Shown here piece by piece: positions 13,301 through 23,846 of a stretch of DNA of 64,000 bases (position 1 is its first letter; every line of letters begins with the position of its first letter). Location: positions 248,001-312,000 of the forward strand of contig UWYS01000011.1 of the NCBI GenBank assembly GCA_900291925.1, read 5' to 3'. The stretch comes from Thecaphora thlaspeos (Eukaryota > Basidiomycota > Ustilaginomycetes > Urocystidales > Glomosporiaceae). The translations under genes and the position numbers were made by a program. The notes below the pieces were generated by a model. The model was not told the origin of the DNA and made no database searches. It was given only the letters and a program-made list of their open reading frames with translations.

Positions 13301-14406
13301 AGCAGCGGCCGTAGCCCCTCAGCGTCGCGCTGCTTCTGCTTGATGGCCCTCTCGGCCTGGAGGATCTCCTTTTGCGTCTGACCTTGGTCGCGTCGCGCCT
13401 CGGTGACACGGTCGTCAGCGCGCTTCTGGTGCTCGCGCAGCGGACCGAGCTTCTCCTTTTGCTCGTCGATCGCCTTCCTGCTGACGTCGATCTCTTTCTC
13501 GATGTGGTAGAGGCGCCACATGATCTGCTGCATGACGTGGGCGTCGCGCTCGCGCTGGAGGCGCTCGAACTTTTCGGCCTCGCTCTTCTGCTCGCGGAAC
13601 TGCTTAAGCTCGGAGTTGATACCGCGTCGCTTGTTGAAGTTGAAGGTCGAATTGTCGGTGGCCCTCTCCTGCGCCGCCTTGGTCCGCTCGTACTCGTCGC
13701 GCAGCTCGAGCGAGCCGCTGATCTGGTCGATGAGCCTGCTGAGCTCCTTGGAGCCCTGCGAGGCGACCGCCTCGACGTCACCCTGGAAGACAAGGAAATT
13801 TTTCGCTTTGACGAGGATGTTGAATTGTTCGAGCTTGGCGTTGTACTGGCTCCAGGCGGTGGCGCGGCCGTTGTAGCGGTATTCGCTCGAGCCGTTGAGC
13901 GTGATGATGCGCTGGAAGCGGTGCTCGTAGCCCTTGGCGTCCTCATAGATGGCGGTGACGCTGGCCTTTCGGGCGGTCCCCTCGCCCTCATCGTCTTTTT
14001 CTGATGCACCCTGTCCGTCTGCTGCGTCGTCGTCACCGTCGCCGCCTTGGCCGATGTCGTCATCGACGTCTGTTCTGCCCATCTTGCGGCCGCGGAAGAT
14101 GAGATCCTTGAGCTGACTGGATCGCAGCTGTGCGCTCTTCACGCCGAGGACGAACGAGATGGCGTCCATCAAGTTGGACTTGCCACTACCATTTGGGCCG
14201 ACTGCAACAAGGGGGTCCGACGGGAAGGGATGAAGGAGCGTGCGTCAGCTCCCGCGAGGCTAGCGGACCGGGGTCCTGTCAAGGTTTGCTTGACCCGGGA
14301 GAGGTGTGCGCAACTCACTGACTGCTGTGAAGGAGTAAAATGGCCCGACGATCTGCTTGCCCCTGTAGCTCTTGAAGTTCTCGATCTCGAGGCGTTTCAA
14401 AGGCAT
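10338..14406 (-). CDS. SMC1: Cohesin subunit SMC1
   Basis: ATPase subunit of cohesin, which with SMC3 and the kleisin entraps sister chromatids. Four exons on the minus strand, 14406-14319, 14201-12291, 12199-11659 and 11553-10338, all in phase, give 1251 residues, the usual SMC1 size. The N-terminus MPLKRLEIENFKSYRGKQ leads into Walker A GPNGSGKSN (residues 31-39, split by intron 1) and QLRSSQLKDLIFRGR. Two long coiled coils flank the hinge around residues 500-680 (FPGVRGRVIDLCKPTQRKY, VLGRNADAVIVDHE). The C-terminal head has the ABC signature LSGGEKTMAALALLFAIHSF and Walker B FFVLDEVDAALD, then FQFIVISLK and YERSQSLVGIYRDQ, specific to SMC1. An acidic insert (about residues 70-95) precedes KASVTAIY. 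It is divergent from the ING gene. Confidence 0.97.
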
Positions 14407-14621
14407 CTTGAAGGTAGTGTCTCGGGGGCTGGGCGGGAAAGGCTCCGCCGTCGGCGGTTGAGCCTCGAGTTCTTGCTGTTGGGATGTGGTGGTGTCGGGG
14501 GCGATGTGGGGGGATGCAGAGGTTCGGCCGGCGGGATACGAAATGAGAAGCGCGAGATGGCTGGGGTATAGGTGTGGCAAGCTGGTGGCGAGGAGAGCCG
14601 GAGGTGAGCGTGGGTGGTTTG

Positions 14622-14655
14622 AAGCAGAGGCAGAGGCGGAGGCAGAGGCAGAGGA
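14622..14655. repeat. GAGGCA-type hexanucleotide repeat
   Basis: Imperfect tandem copies of a six-base purine-rich unit (AGAGGC) inside the SMC1/ING divergent promoter. It is strongly strand-asymmetric for purines. Confidence 0.7.
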
Positions 14656-14684
14656 ACAAGGGGATCGTGGAAGACGCGATTCGC

Positions 14685-14724
14685 CCGCCCGCCTGCCTGC
14701 CCGCCTGCCTGCCCGCCTGCCAGT
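14685..14724. repeat. 12-base CCTGCCCGCCTG tandem repeat
   Basis: About three copies of a 12-base pyrimidine-rich unit made of CCTGCC and CGCCTG. It lies about 30 bases from the purine-rich hexamer repeat, so the two tracts give opposite strand skew in one promoter. Confidence 0.7.
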
Positions 14725-15037
14725 CACGCCGCCGCTCTCTACACGCTCGGCCTGGAGGGCGCAGGGCGAGTTAGCGGGCGCGGGCGAGGAAGAGCGTGTC
14801 GCGTTGCAGCTGGCGCGGCTGCGCAGCGGGGCCCAGGCGCCCCACGCAGCCAGCGCGGCTGAGCTCCACTTTTTCCAACAAAGCTCGAGCCTGCTTGAGG
14901 CCAAGCAGCGCGACCTCTACCACACCCACCACCACACCACGACCTCGCCCCATACCTTTGCTCCCCGTCCGCCCGCACCCACCTCGTCGACCATGACATA
15001 GCCTCGCACCTCAAGCTTGCCCTCATTGCCAGCAAGC

Positions 15038-17370
15038 ATGTCGTCCGTCCCTTCCTCGTCTCGTCCACAGACGCCCGCCGCCACCAATGCATTGAAACAC
15101 AAGCGCGGTAATGCACGCATCGCCCCCTCTTCCGACCTTGAAGCCGAACCATCAACCCCAGCACCAATCGCACCTCTAGCCTCTGTCCCTCCCTTTCCCT
15201 CATCTTCTGTTCAGCATAGATCTGTAAGAGATGCGACGTCACGCTCGCGACCCTCGTCCTCGAGTCGCACGCCTTCGCCGCGCAAGGCCGTCAGGAAGGC
15301 CCCGACTCTTAGGGCGTGGGACACCGCGACGGACACCAACGACGACAACGACGACGACGAAGACGACTTCCGCGATGCCGAAGGAGAGGATGACCCCTTT
15401 GACGACGCGGCAGAAGATTTCTTCGACAAGACCAACGATGCCGACGACGATGACGGAGCCTTCGAGATCGACGAAGTGGACCTCCCCAGTCAGGGCTCTG
15501 CGCGAACGCGGCGGGCTCCGTCGAGGACCAGCAACAGCAACGGCAACGGCAGCAGTAGAAGGCCACAGCGATCTCGTGGCGGCCTGACGACGATACCAGA
15601 CGATGAAGGGGATGGGACAGAAGCTGCAATGCGAGCGGGTCCGGAGAGCACCCCGGCTCCAAAGCAGAGCAGAAGACTGCACCGCAAGCGTCCGCCCAAA
15701 GCCTCCTCGGAAGGAGCGGTCGACGATGGCGAAGGGCTCACGTCAAATTTTCCCCTTACGCAGTCGGAGAAGGAGAAAAGGAAGGCTAAGGAGGAGACTC
15801 CAGAGGAGGAGGTGGACGAAGAGGCCAAGAAGGCGCGCCAAACTAAGCGAGAGGAGGAAGAGATGGTGACGAGATGGACGGAGGAGTACTATGAGATCGT
15901 CGACCAGCTCCCACTCGAGATCAACCGCTCGCTGGCGCTGCTGAGAGAGCTCGAGTCTCAGATGAACAACCGTTTGACCTCGATCACTCGCGACACCGTC
16001 GCCTACCGGGACGCCCGGCTCGAACTGCATGACGCTCTCCTGGCCAAGGCCGTTCCACTCCCACCGGAATCGCAGACCGAGACAGAACCCCTGGCCCCGG
16101 CAACGAGCACCATCGAGGCAGTATCAGAGGGACTTGAGTCAGGCCAAGCTTCCGATGATGCCAGCGGAGCCGCCGTGCAGCCGCAGACCACTGCTAAGGA
16201 CCCGATCGACGCCCAGGCAGGGCCGACGAGAGGAACGGGAGAGCTGCCGACGGCAGCGTCCCAGGCGGCACGGGACACGCTCGACACCGACGGTTCCCCA
16301 CCTTCTGTCCCACTTTTTCATCCGCCGCCTCCGCTAACGGCGCAGTCGCGTCTCGACCTGCTGCATCAGGTCTCGCGGTCTGCATGTGAGGCTGTGCGCG
16401 CCGGCGAGGAAAAAGTCGGGCTCGCCGTCACCACGTATGAGTGGATCGACCGACAGTGTCGCCGGCTCGATGCAGACTTGAGGAAGATCGAGTCGAGCCT
16501 CGTGTTGGGCTTGCGCACCGGGACGGAGGAGAGCAGGGGCCTGCGCGAGGCACAGGGTCTTACTGTTGACGGAGACACGCCGTTCCAATCGGATCCCGAT
16601 GCAGAGGCGGAGGAGAGCACGGACAGCCCTGCGGTCGGAGTGATGGCGGACGATGCAGAAAGCACGGTGAAGAGCAACACCACGTCAAGGCTCGGTGGGT
16701 ATGCTGCATTGCCGGTCGAGGAGGCGGTCGATGCTGGTGCTGGACGAGCGAGGCGGAAGGGAAGGAGGACTTCGGGTGCTGCAGCCGGTGCCGGTGCTGG
16801 TCCACCAGTCACGACCGCGACTAAGCCGAGGAAAGACACAGCTGGGACGTCACCAGGCTTCCCTACGCCTGCTGCTAACAACGACAACACGGCGCCCAAA
16901 GCCGGCGGAGACAATGACGGTGTCAGCGTTTCCGCTTCTTCTGCTAAACTTCTGTCGAAGCAGAGGGGCAAGCAAAGTGAGTCTTCTGGTCAGCTCTTCT
17001 GACTCGCGTCTCTCAGCCCCTCGTCTCAGTGGCTGATGCCAGCTCACCACGGCCTCCCCCTTCTACAGCCGCGACCCTTCCCGAGACGACCTCCATCGTG
17101 CCCGGCCACGCGGCGATGGCGATTGACCCGAACGAGCCGCGCTACTGCTACTGCGACCAGCCGTCATTTGACGAGATGGTGGCGTGCGACAACGACGACT
17201 GTCCGCGCGAGTGGTTTCACTACGGCTGCGTCGGCCTCACGGCTACGCCAAAGGGCAAGTGGTTCTGCCGCTTTTGCACCCCGCCCAACTGGAAGGGCCC
17301 CGGGACGGAAATACCGCTCGGCGCCAAATTCAAACCGTCCGCGCCCAAGGCGAAGAAGAAGAAGGGCTAG
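15038..17370 (+). CDS. ING-family PHD-finger protein with long acidic N-terminus
   Basis: Subunit type of histone acetyltransferase or deacetylase complexes (Yng1/Yng2/Pho23 group), whose PHD finger reads trimethylated H3K4. Two exons are inferred: 15038-16976 and 17030-17370 (intron GTGAGT...CTCAG, 53 bases, phase 1), giving 759 residues. ATG 15038 is the first in-frame ATG. Residues 1-270 are low-complexity, with an acidic block ([14 protein letters not shown]). An ING-like helical region begins [20 protein letters not shown] (about residue 285) and continues after a roughly 110-residue Pro/Thr/Ser-rich insert at [20 protein letters not shown]...[15 protein letters not shown]. The C-terminal PHD (about residues 690-745) is textbook: [39 protein letters not shown]. 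The basic tail is KAKKKKG. ING proteins are usually 200-400 residues, so this one is long. Confidence 0.88.
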
Positions 17371-18648
17371 GACGGCGGCACAGCAATAGCAGATTGTGGA
17401 AGGGCGGGGCGAGCCCTCTGCATCCGCTTTGGCGTGTTCATATCTACGAGTCACCAGGCTGTTCGAGACCAAGGGTCATTACCAATGTTAGCCTTCTGCA
17501 GCACAGTGCGTGCATCTCCCCTCATGTCTGCCGGTTCTTGTGACTTCTGATGATGCTTGCTGCGGCTCTGAAGTCCGTTCCTTGGACGAAGCCCTTCCGT
17601 TGCTGGAGAAGAAGAACCGAGCGCATCGTAGCCCAACGCAGCACCCATCGCATTCTCCTGTCGCTCGGCGTGGATCATCGTTCCGGCAGGGTGTTGGTCT
17701 CCCTTCGCCACGCAGAGGCTCGCCCTTGTCCCTGCTCGGTGCAAGCGGCGCGTGGGGTAAGACGCGCTCTTCGGCCCGCCCCGCCGCGCCTTTGAGCAGC
17801 TGGCTAAGCGCAGCGCCTCGTGCAGCCCACATTTCGGGGCAACTTCCGAGACCCGCCTCCGCCCCTCAAGCGGTACGTGCAAGGGGGCACTGGGCCTCAC
17901 CCCTCTCGCGTCGACCCTTGAGCCTGATCCAAGCTTCGCCGCTCTGTTCATCACGTACCCCCACCTTCCTCTCTGTCTCGCTCACACTCTCTCTGTCTAC
18001 GCCACTGCACAGTCAAAACTCGGCAGACATCCGCCTCTGCCCTCACGCCCTCACGCCATCACGCGCCCATTTTGCCCCTTGACGCCCAGCTTCAAACGAC
18101 CCCACCTGCGCCAGCCCGGACTTACCGACCCGACCGTCACACCAGCCGACGTGTTCAGCAACCGATCACCACATCCACTGCCACCGTCCCTGCTACCGTG
18201 ACCTCTTTCACCGCTCCGTCCAGCCTCTCTCGGCGAGCCAGTAGAGCCGACGGAAGCCGTGACGTCCTTCGACCGCGAGGGGCATCGCTGGCATCGTCGC
18301 ATCACCGGCTCAACGGTGAACTTCCCCTTTTTGCGAGACTGGATTGGTCCGCGGCACAACAAACAGGCAGTGAGCGATGTAGAACCCCCCGGCTTGTCTT
18401 CTATCTCCTTTGACCCCACCCCCACCAATGCCAGCAGCACCCGTCTCATATCTCCACACCAGCAGCAGCTAAGCAGTGCGCACGCCGACAGCAGCAGCAG
18501 CAGCAGCAGTAGCCTAAACGGCACCGGCAACCGCGGTATAGGCGAGCAGATCGGCGATCACGAGGCGGCCCTCGCTGCGACATACTCACAACCACTCGCA
18601 GTCCGCAAGCTCAACAAGGCGCCAAAGCGCCAAGCAAAGCAGCCCCTG
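17371..18648. other. Long leader/intergenic region before the MYST gene
   Basis: Roughly 1.3 kb. 17371-17900 shows no gene. 17900-18200 is pyrimidine-rich. From 18202 to 18648 the sequence is open in the frame of the MYST protein (stop TGA at 18197-18199) but has no in-frame ATG. This stretch is therefore either a translated part of the gene reached from an unseen upstream exon, or leader. It includes an AGC trinucleotide run near 18484-18511. Confidence 0.4.
18484..18511 (+). repeat. AGC trinucleotide microsatellite
   Basis: Run of about eight AGC-type triplets. In the frame of the downstream acetyltransferase it would encode poly-Ser. Confidence 0.75.
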
Positions 18649-21600
18649 ATGTCGGACGGCGACCTTCTCCAGGCTGGGCCGACGACGAGCCCAAAGAAGC
18701 GGCAGCAGGCTGCAGCGGCTGATACGGACGTGAAAAGTGCCAGCGTTGCAGACGAAGTGAAGCCGAAGGAGGACACAGCAGCGGCAATGCCGATGCTCGT
18801 CACACCACTGACTCAGCCGCCGCCGGAGCAGCAGCAGCAGCAGCAGCAGCTCTTAGGAAACCCTTCCGCGCTTGCACCAACAACAACGCAACTGCCAGGG
18901 CAAGGGCAAGTCTCCCGCGTTCGCAAAGTAGCCACGAAGGGAGCGCGGAACGGTATCACGCTGAAGCGCTCGCGCTCGGCGGCAGACTCGGGCTACGGAC
19001 AGACGCCGCGCCCGCGAAAGCGCGTCTGCACGGCGGCCGCAGCTGGCCCTTCCTTGGCCAAGGCCCGCGCGATACCGAGCCCGCTCTGTGCCTTCTGCCA
19101 GGGCCCTCGTGACCGCTGCATCAAGACCGGCGGGCCAGAGGTTCTCATCAGCTGCACAGAGTGCGGCAGCAGTGGCCATCCGACCTGCCTCCAGTGGGAC
19201 AAGGACGACAGTGAGAAGCTGGTTATCGTCCAGCAGTACGACTGGCGGTGCATGGACTGCAAGACGTGCGAGCGCTGCCACTCCGACGACGATGACGTCA
19301 TCTTCTGCGACAGATGCGACCGCGGCTGGCACCTCGTCTGCCTCGACCCGCCGCTCTCCGAGGTGCCGGACGGGATGTGGAGCTGCCCGACATGCCAACA
19401 GGGCCCTACTGTTGCAGCGATCGCACCAGGCTCGAAAGCGGGCTCCTCGTTGCACAAGAACAAGCGCCCACCCGGCGCCGTCAAGACTGCTCAAGGCCAG
19501 GCGTCCTCGGCCGCTGGGGAGATAGATTCTACCAGTGCAGCCGTTTCGCCACGCCCCAAAATGACCAGCTTCACCGTCAAGCTGAAGATTGGCAGTCGGA
19601 ACGTCGGCGAGCTTTCGTCAGCCACGGGTGTCCGCCATATTGATGCGGCCGCATCCTCCTCGTTGGCAGGGGCTGGCGTGCAGTCTAAGGTCGTGCCCGA
19701 CAGTAAGCCCGCTGTACCGGGCGCTGCAAAGCTGCAGCAGCGCAAGCAGCCACCCGGCGGCACCGGCGGAGCGAGGGCGAACGGCAAGTCGGCAGCTTCC
19801 AAGGCACCCAACGGCAGACTGGGCCAAGGGGTGGTACTGCTCTCGAGCGGCGGCACAGAGGATGGCGTCGGGCCGAGTGACAGCGATCGTCTGGCCGCGT
19901 CGGCGACTCCGATAGGCGGAGGAGCGCAAACGGAGCAACGCGCGGAAGAGCAGATGGGAGACGAGGATGCAGAAGGGGAGGTTGAAGAGGTAGAGGGCGA
20001 GGCAGCGGACGAGGAAGAGGAGGAAGAGGAAGAGGTGCCGTTCGGCGGTGTGATCACGGGCGAAGACGCCGACACGACCAAGACTGTCCCGACAGCGGCC
20101 GACATTGAGCGCTTCGAGCAGAGCAAGAGGCTGGCCGAGAGCAAGCTGGGCGGTGCCGTCGCCAGTCTGTCGGGTAGCACGAGCGAGCGGCACGCCCGGC
20201 GCCCTTCGCTCAACAGGCCCTTGTTGGCCGCCTCGTTGCCCGGACCGTCCGGCCTCGCAAACTTGCCGGCCAACGCCTCACCGAGGGCCGCACCATCCAC
20301 GCTGGAAACGCCAACACGCAATCTCGGGCCCAGTCAGGGTACGCAATTGGCCGCCGTCCCCGCCACTGCTGTCCCTGCCGCTGCCGGAGGAACAACGTCC
20401 GCCTTGACGTCGTCGCTCGAGCCGGTCACTGCGGCCAGCGCGGCACAGACAGGGACGGCGACGCCGATCAAGTGCATCCGCTTCGGCGAGTACGACATCG
20501 ACACGTGGTACCAGGCGCCATACCCGGAAGAATATAGCATGGTCCCGGACGGCCGGCTTTGGATCTGCGAGTTCTGCCTCAAGTACATGAAGAGCCGCTT
20601 CATGGCGAGCCGGCACCGCATGAAGTGCAAGACGCGGCATCCGCCCGGCGATGAGATATATCGCGACGGCAACATCTCGATTTTCGAGGTCGATGGGCGC
20701 AAGAACAAGATCTTCTGCCAGAATCTATGTTTGCTCGCCAAGATGTTCCTCGATCACAAGACGCTCTACTACGACGTTGAGCCGTTCCTCTTCTATGTCG
20801 TCACCGAGGTCGACGAGCTCGGTGCCCACTTTGTCGGCTACTTCAGCAAGGAGAAGCGCAGCCCGATGAACTACAACGTCAGCTGCATCATGACGCTGCC
20901 GATCCGCCAGCGGCGCGGGTGGGGCAACTACCTCATCGACATTAGCTACCTCCTCTCGAAGAAGGAGGGCCGCCTCGGATCGCCAGAGAAGCCGTTGTCC
21001 GACCTAGGCCTGCTGAGCTACCGCAACTACTGGACGTTGGCCGTCTTCTACTACCTCCGTACCGCGCCGGAGCACGTTACGATCGACGACATCAGCGCAG
21101 CGACGGCCATGACGCTCGACGACGTCTTTTACGTCCTCCGCGAGCAGGACATGCTCTCGCTCGCCGGCAGCCCCTCGGGCAAGATGCGGACGCCGGCGAC
21201 GAGCAAGTACCGCGGTCGAGACGGCGCAGGCGCCGGCGCGCTGAGCGCGGCAACCACTCCAAGCCGTTCGCGCGGACGTCCGCGCAAGAACCCCGAGGCC
21301 CAGCGCCACGGCGACCACAAGGGCAAGGCCAACGGCGCAGTGCCGCTGCCGGGCGAGTATCGCATCTACGTCGACCGAGACTACGTAATCGCCCACCTCA
21401 GGAACTATGAGGCCAAGGGCTACGTCCAGGTGCGGCCGGACCGCCTCAAGTGGACGCCGTTCCTGGTCTCCCGCTCCCGCCTCCCGATAGGCATGCCGGC
21501 GGTCGAGGCGTTGACGTCCTCGCTGGCCGCCGGATCGTTCATTGAGTTGCGGTCGCAGTCACAGTCGCAATCGCAGTCGCAGTCGCAGTCTCAGAACCAA

Positions 21601-22416
21601 CCGCAGACGCAGTCGCAACCAGACTCGAAGGCGACGACAACAGATGGCGACTTCCAGCAGCCGGAGCAGCCGCTCGCCCCGACCATCGTCGATGGACCAA
21701 GCAGCTTGCCAGCACCGACCGGTCTTACCAGCAACGGCTACGATCATGGCAGCGCCGCAGCGACCCAGCAGACGATGCCCACTCGAGACGCGCAGCGGAC
21801 ACCGCTGGCAGCGCTCGCGACCCGGCCACAGTTGGCCGTCTCAATGCCAAGCAGCAGTATTGGCAGCTTCGGTCTCTCGAGCGACTCGCTGGACCTGTCT
21901 CAAGGATGGTCTGACAGTCTGCCGGGCGGCTTCTCGCAGAGCTCGACGTTCACCGCCACGCGGCTGCCAATGGCGATGGACTACGAGATCGGGCAGAGCC
22001 AGCCTTTCGCGCAGGCAGACGGCGATTTCTCGAGCCAGGGGCAGGCGCAAAGATGGCCCGTCACCGGCAACGGGTCGTCGAGCCGCAGCCTGAGCGGGTG
22101 GACGAGCAGCCTGACGAGCAGCGATGACTTGGTGGACGCTTCCGATGCGGACGCCGCTACGGTCCGACAACAGCTCGTCCCTGTGCAGCCTCAGCCTCAG
22201 GTTGAGTCTCAGTCTCGGCCGGACTTTCTTGGAGTTACGGGTCCTGCTCCGCCAGCGCCGAGGGACCCAGCATGGTCCCCAGCTGTGGACGCCTCGATGC
22301 TCGATCCGAACCTCGACGCAGCCCTGCACGCCGATGCGGACGGCAACTTTGACGAAGATGCTCTCGGGTCCGACGAAGACGCGCCTGGATCTGATGATCC
22401 GGACCTTGCGACATGA
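18649..22416 (+). CDS. MYST-family histone acetyltransferase with tandem PHD fingers (Sas3/Mst2/MOZ-like)
   Basis: Catalytic subunit of a NuA3-type complex acetylating histone H3. From ATG 18649, the first in-frame ATG, the protein is 1255 residues, uninterrupted; the frame stays open upstream to 18202, so the true start may be earlier through an extra exon. Tandem PHD fingers occupy about residues 143-250 ([57 protein letters not shown]). An acidic and poly-Glu region follows (about 440-475). The MYST domain spans about residues 603-840: C2HC zinc finger [20 protein letters not shown], then [20 protein letters not shown], catalytic-loop [19 protein letters not shown] with the acetyl-CoA motif, and [17 protein letters not shown]. 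The C-terminal 400 residues are Gln/Ser-rich (SQSQ repeats) and probably disordered. The PHD pair plus MYST order matches MOZ/Sas3 relatives. Confidence 0.95.
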   Translation: MSDGDLLQAGPTTSPKKRQQAAAADTDVKSASVADEVKPKEDTAAAMPMLVTPLTQPPPEQQQQQQQLLGNPSALAPTTTQLPGQGQVSRVRKVATKGARNGITLKRSRSAADSGYGQTPRPRKRVCTAAAAGPSLAKARAIPSPLCAFCQGPRDRCIKTGGPEVLISCTECGSSGHPTCLQWDKDDSEKLVIVQQYDWRCMDCKTCERCHSDDDDVIFCDRCDRGWHLVCLDPPLSEVPDGMWSCPTCQQGPTVAAIAPGSKAGSSLHKNKRPPGAVKTAQGQASSAAGEIDSTSAAVSPRPKMTSFTVKLKIGSRNVGELSSATGVRHIDAAASSSLAGAGVQSKVVPDSKPAVPGAAKLQQRKQPPGGTGGARANGKSAASKAPNGRLGQGVVLLSSGGTEDGVGPSDSDRLAASATPIGGGAQTEQRAEEQMGDEDAEGEVEEVEGEAADEEEEEEEEVPFGGVITGEDADTTKTVPTAADIERFEQSKRLAESKLGGAVASLSGSTSERHARRPSLNRPLLAASLPGPSGLANLPANASPRAAPSTLETPTRNLGPSQGTQLAAVPATAVPAAAGGTTSALTSSLEPVTAASAAQTGTATPIKCIRFGEYDIDTWYQAPYPEEYSMVPDGRLWICEFCLKYMKSRFMASRHRMKCKTRHPPGDEIYRDGNISIFEVDGRKNKIFCQNLCLLAKMFLDHKTLYYDVEPFLFYVVTEVDELGAHFVGYFSKEKRSPMNYNVSCIMTLPIRQRRGWGNYLIDISYLLSKKEGRLGSPEKPLSDLGLLSYRNYWTLAVFYYLRTAPEHVTIDDISAATAMTLDDVFYVLREQDMLSLAGSPSGKMRTPATSKYRGRDGAGAGALSAATTPSRSRGRPRKNPEAQRHGDHKGKANGAVPLPGEYRIYVDRDYVIAHLRNYEAKGYVQVRPDRLKWTPFLVSRSRLPIGMPAVEALTSSLAAGSFIELRSQSQSQSQSQSQSQNQPQTQSQPDSKATTTDGDFQQPEQPLAPTIVDGPSSLPAPTGLTSNGYDHGSAAATQQTMPTRDAQRTPLAALATRPQLAVSMPSSSIGSFGLSSDSLDLSQGWSDSLPGGFSQSSTFTATRLPMAMDYEIGQSQPFAQADGDFSSQGQAQRWPVTGNGSSSRSLSGWTSSLTSSDDLVDASDADAATVRQQLVPVQPQPQVESQSRPDFLGVTGPAPPAPRDPAWSPAVDASMLDPNLDAALHADADGNFDEDALGSDEDAPGSDDPDLAT
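21556..21625 (+). repeat. CAGTCG/CAGTCA hexanucleotide repeat in the MYST tail
   Basis: Imperfect tandem hexamers coding for alternating Ser-Gln (SQSQSQ), inside the acetyltransferase coding region. Length variation between strains would be expected. Confidence 0.7.
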
Positions 22417-22936
22417 GCGCGTGGTTTCTCCCACCGCCTCTCGGCTTCCGATGCATCCTGTCTAGCGCTCCCTCCTGGTCGTTGCTACTCTTCTATTTCG
22501 TTACCACTCGTCACCGTCCTGTGCAGTCATGCGTAACTAGGTTCTTCTTTTCGAAAACAAACAGACATCCGATGCAGAGTTGAACAGTTGCTACTGTATC
22601 ACAACAGGATAATAGATCCGGGCCGAAGGGAAAAAAGCGGGCAGGAGGACGCAGGTCCCCCAACAAGTCGGGCGGCGCGATCGATGCTCCACGCGCTCGC
22701 TGCATTTTGGGGGCCGGCGATGCACCCTGCGGCGGGCGAAGTGAGCATCGTCGAATCAAATTGCGGTCGTGCCTTTTGCCAGGCGGTCGATCCTTTCTTG
22801 TGGGGGAAAAGGGCTATCGGGGAGGGCACAAAGAAAAAAGTGCGGAGAAGCACGCGCCTTTCGGCCTCTAGACAGACAGGCACGCTGCGCCGCGCTTTGC
22901 CCCGCCGAACAGAGACGGGCGAGGCGGCGCGAGAGA
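22417..22936. other. 3' flank of the MYST gene up to transposon copy 1
   Basis: About 520 bases holding the presumed 3' UTR. Open frames run from here into the transposon but have no ATG-led homology. No gene is seen. Confidence 0.4.
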
Positions 22937-22938
22937 TA

Positions 22939-23031
22939 ACGCGTTTCCCTAGGAATCCGGCGTCGCTAGGAATCCGGCCGAAAAAAAAGCAGACTGTCTA
23001 CCACCCTCACTACCACCATCACCGCCATTGT
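22939..23031 (+). repeat. Left terminal inverted repeat, copy 1
   Basis: 93 bases matching the complement of the right end, apart from a few mismatches around the A-run. It holds an internal direct repeat: CTAGGAATCCGGC occurs twice, 17 bases apart. Confidence 0.88.
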
Positions 23032-23771
23032 CATCGACCACTCTACTATCCACCGCATCTCCTGACTGCCCCCGCTGCTCTCTCTCAGCACCCACCGACA
23101 CATCAATGCGAGCTGTACCACCCACGTCCCACCATGTCACCCTCACCTACGCAGCAAGTACGACCGCGCACTCGAGAATCAGCGCATCGACGGCGCTCTG
23201 CTCGACAACCTCACCGCCTTCTTCAACATCTTCTGCAGCATGCTGCGCAAGTACAACATTCGGGATCCACTGGTGATCTGGCAGGGCAAGTGGCACCACC
23301 TTGGCAACCACCGCCACATAGAGGGACCAGGCAAAGGCTGCCACTTTGCCGTCTCGCCCAAGGGGTGGACAAGCAACAACTTGGCGCAAGGGCATCAGCA
23401 AGACGTCGGTCCGCAAGGCCTTTGCTGACGTTGGCCTCACCTTGCCCGCTGCAGCAGAGAAGGTCCTCGCCAAGCTGCCAGGCTTCAAGCCTCGCAATCA
23501 GACCCCGCCGCCAGTCGAGGGCCCCTTTTTCAACACTCCAACACTCCAACCAACCCAGCTCGCTTTCACAACCTCGCGCTGAGCCTGTCAAGCTTGCCGC
23601 CACTGCCTCGGCTTGCTCTCAATCCCGCTTTGGCCGGACCTCCATTTCAGTGACCTGTACGGCGGCCGTGGTGGACTGGCTGAGCGTTTCTGATGGCCCA
23701 ATGTATGCAGCAAGTGTCAAAATGGATTGCATTGCTTGTCCAGTGCTTGGTACACAATAGAGCTGTTGACA

Positions 23772-23846
23772 ACAATGGCGGTGATGGTGGTAGTGAGGGT
23801 GGTAGACAGTCTGCTTTTTTGAGGCCGGATTCCTAGGGAAACGCGT
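23772..23846 (-). repeat. Right terminal inverted repeat, copy 1 (shortened)
   Basis: 75 bases. Compared with the right TIR of copy 2 (57721-57812) one 17-base unit, AGATTCCTAGCGACGCC, is missing; the remaining sequence joins cleanly between direct repeats. Confidence 0.88.

Larger units (their letters stand above)
14407..15037. other. Divergent SMC1/ING promoter region
   Basis: About 630 bases between the SMC1 start (minus) and the ING-type gene start (plus). It contains two short tandem repeats, described separately, and must hold both promoters. Confidence 0.45.
22939..23846. mobile_element. Non-autonomous pogo/Fot-like (Tc1-mariner) transposon, copy 1
   Basis: A 908-base element bounded by long terminal inverted repeats that start ACGCGTTTCCCTAGGAATCC and end with the complement GGAAACGCGT. 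It is flanked on both sides by TA (22937-22938 and 23847-23848), the target duplication of Tc1-mariner elements. The left TIR runs to about 23031 and the right from about 23772. The interior carries broken transposase-like blocks on the plus strand: ALENQRIDGALLDNLTAFF, MLRKYNIRDPLVIW and FAVSPKGWTSNNL in one frame, then KTSVRKAFADVGL and AAAEKVLAKLPGF in another. These fit the linker, pre-catalytic and C-terminal parts of pogo/Fot1-type transposases, with the catalytic core missing. Copy 2 at 56888-57812 looks identical inside. The right TIR here lacks one 17-base unit present in copy 2. Confidence 0.88.

Noticed and set aside
13372..14004. 210-codon plus-strand frame inside SMC1
   Set aside because: Antisense shadow of the SMC1 coiled coil; Leu/Val-rich composition reflects the complement of Glu/Lys codons.
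22588..23760. 390-codon plus-strand open frame running from the MYST 3' flank into transposon copy 1
   Set aside because: Its frame is not the one carrying transposase similarity, the sequence is low-complexity, and the shared part recurs in copy 2 only as a piece of the transposon.
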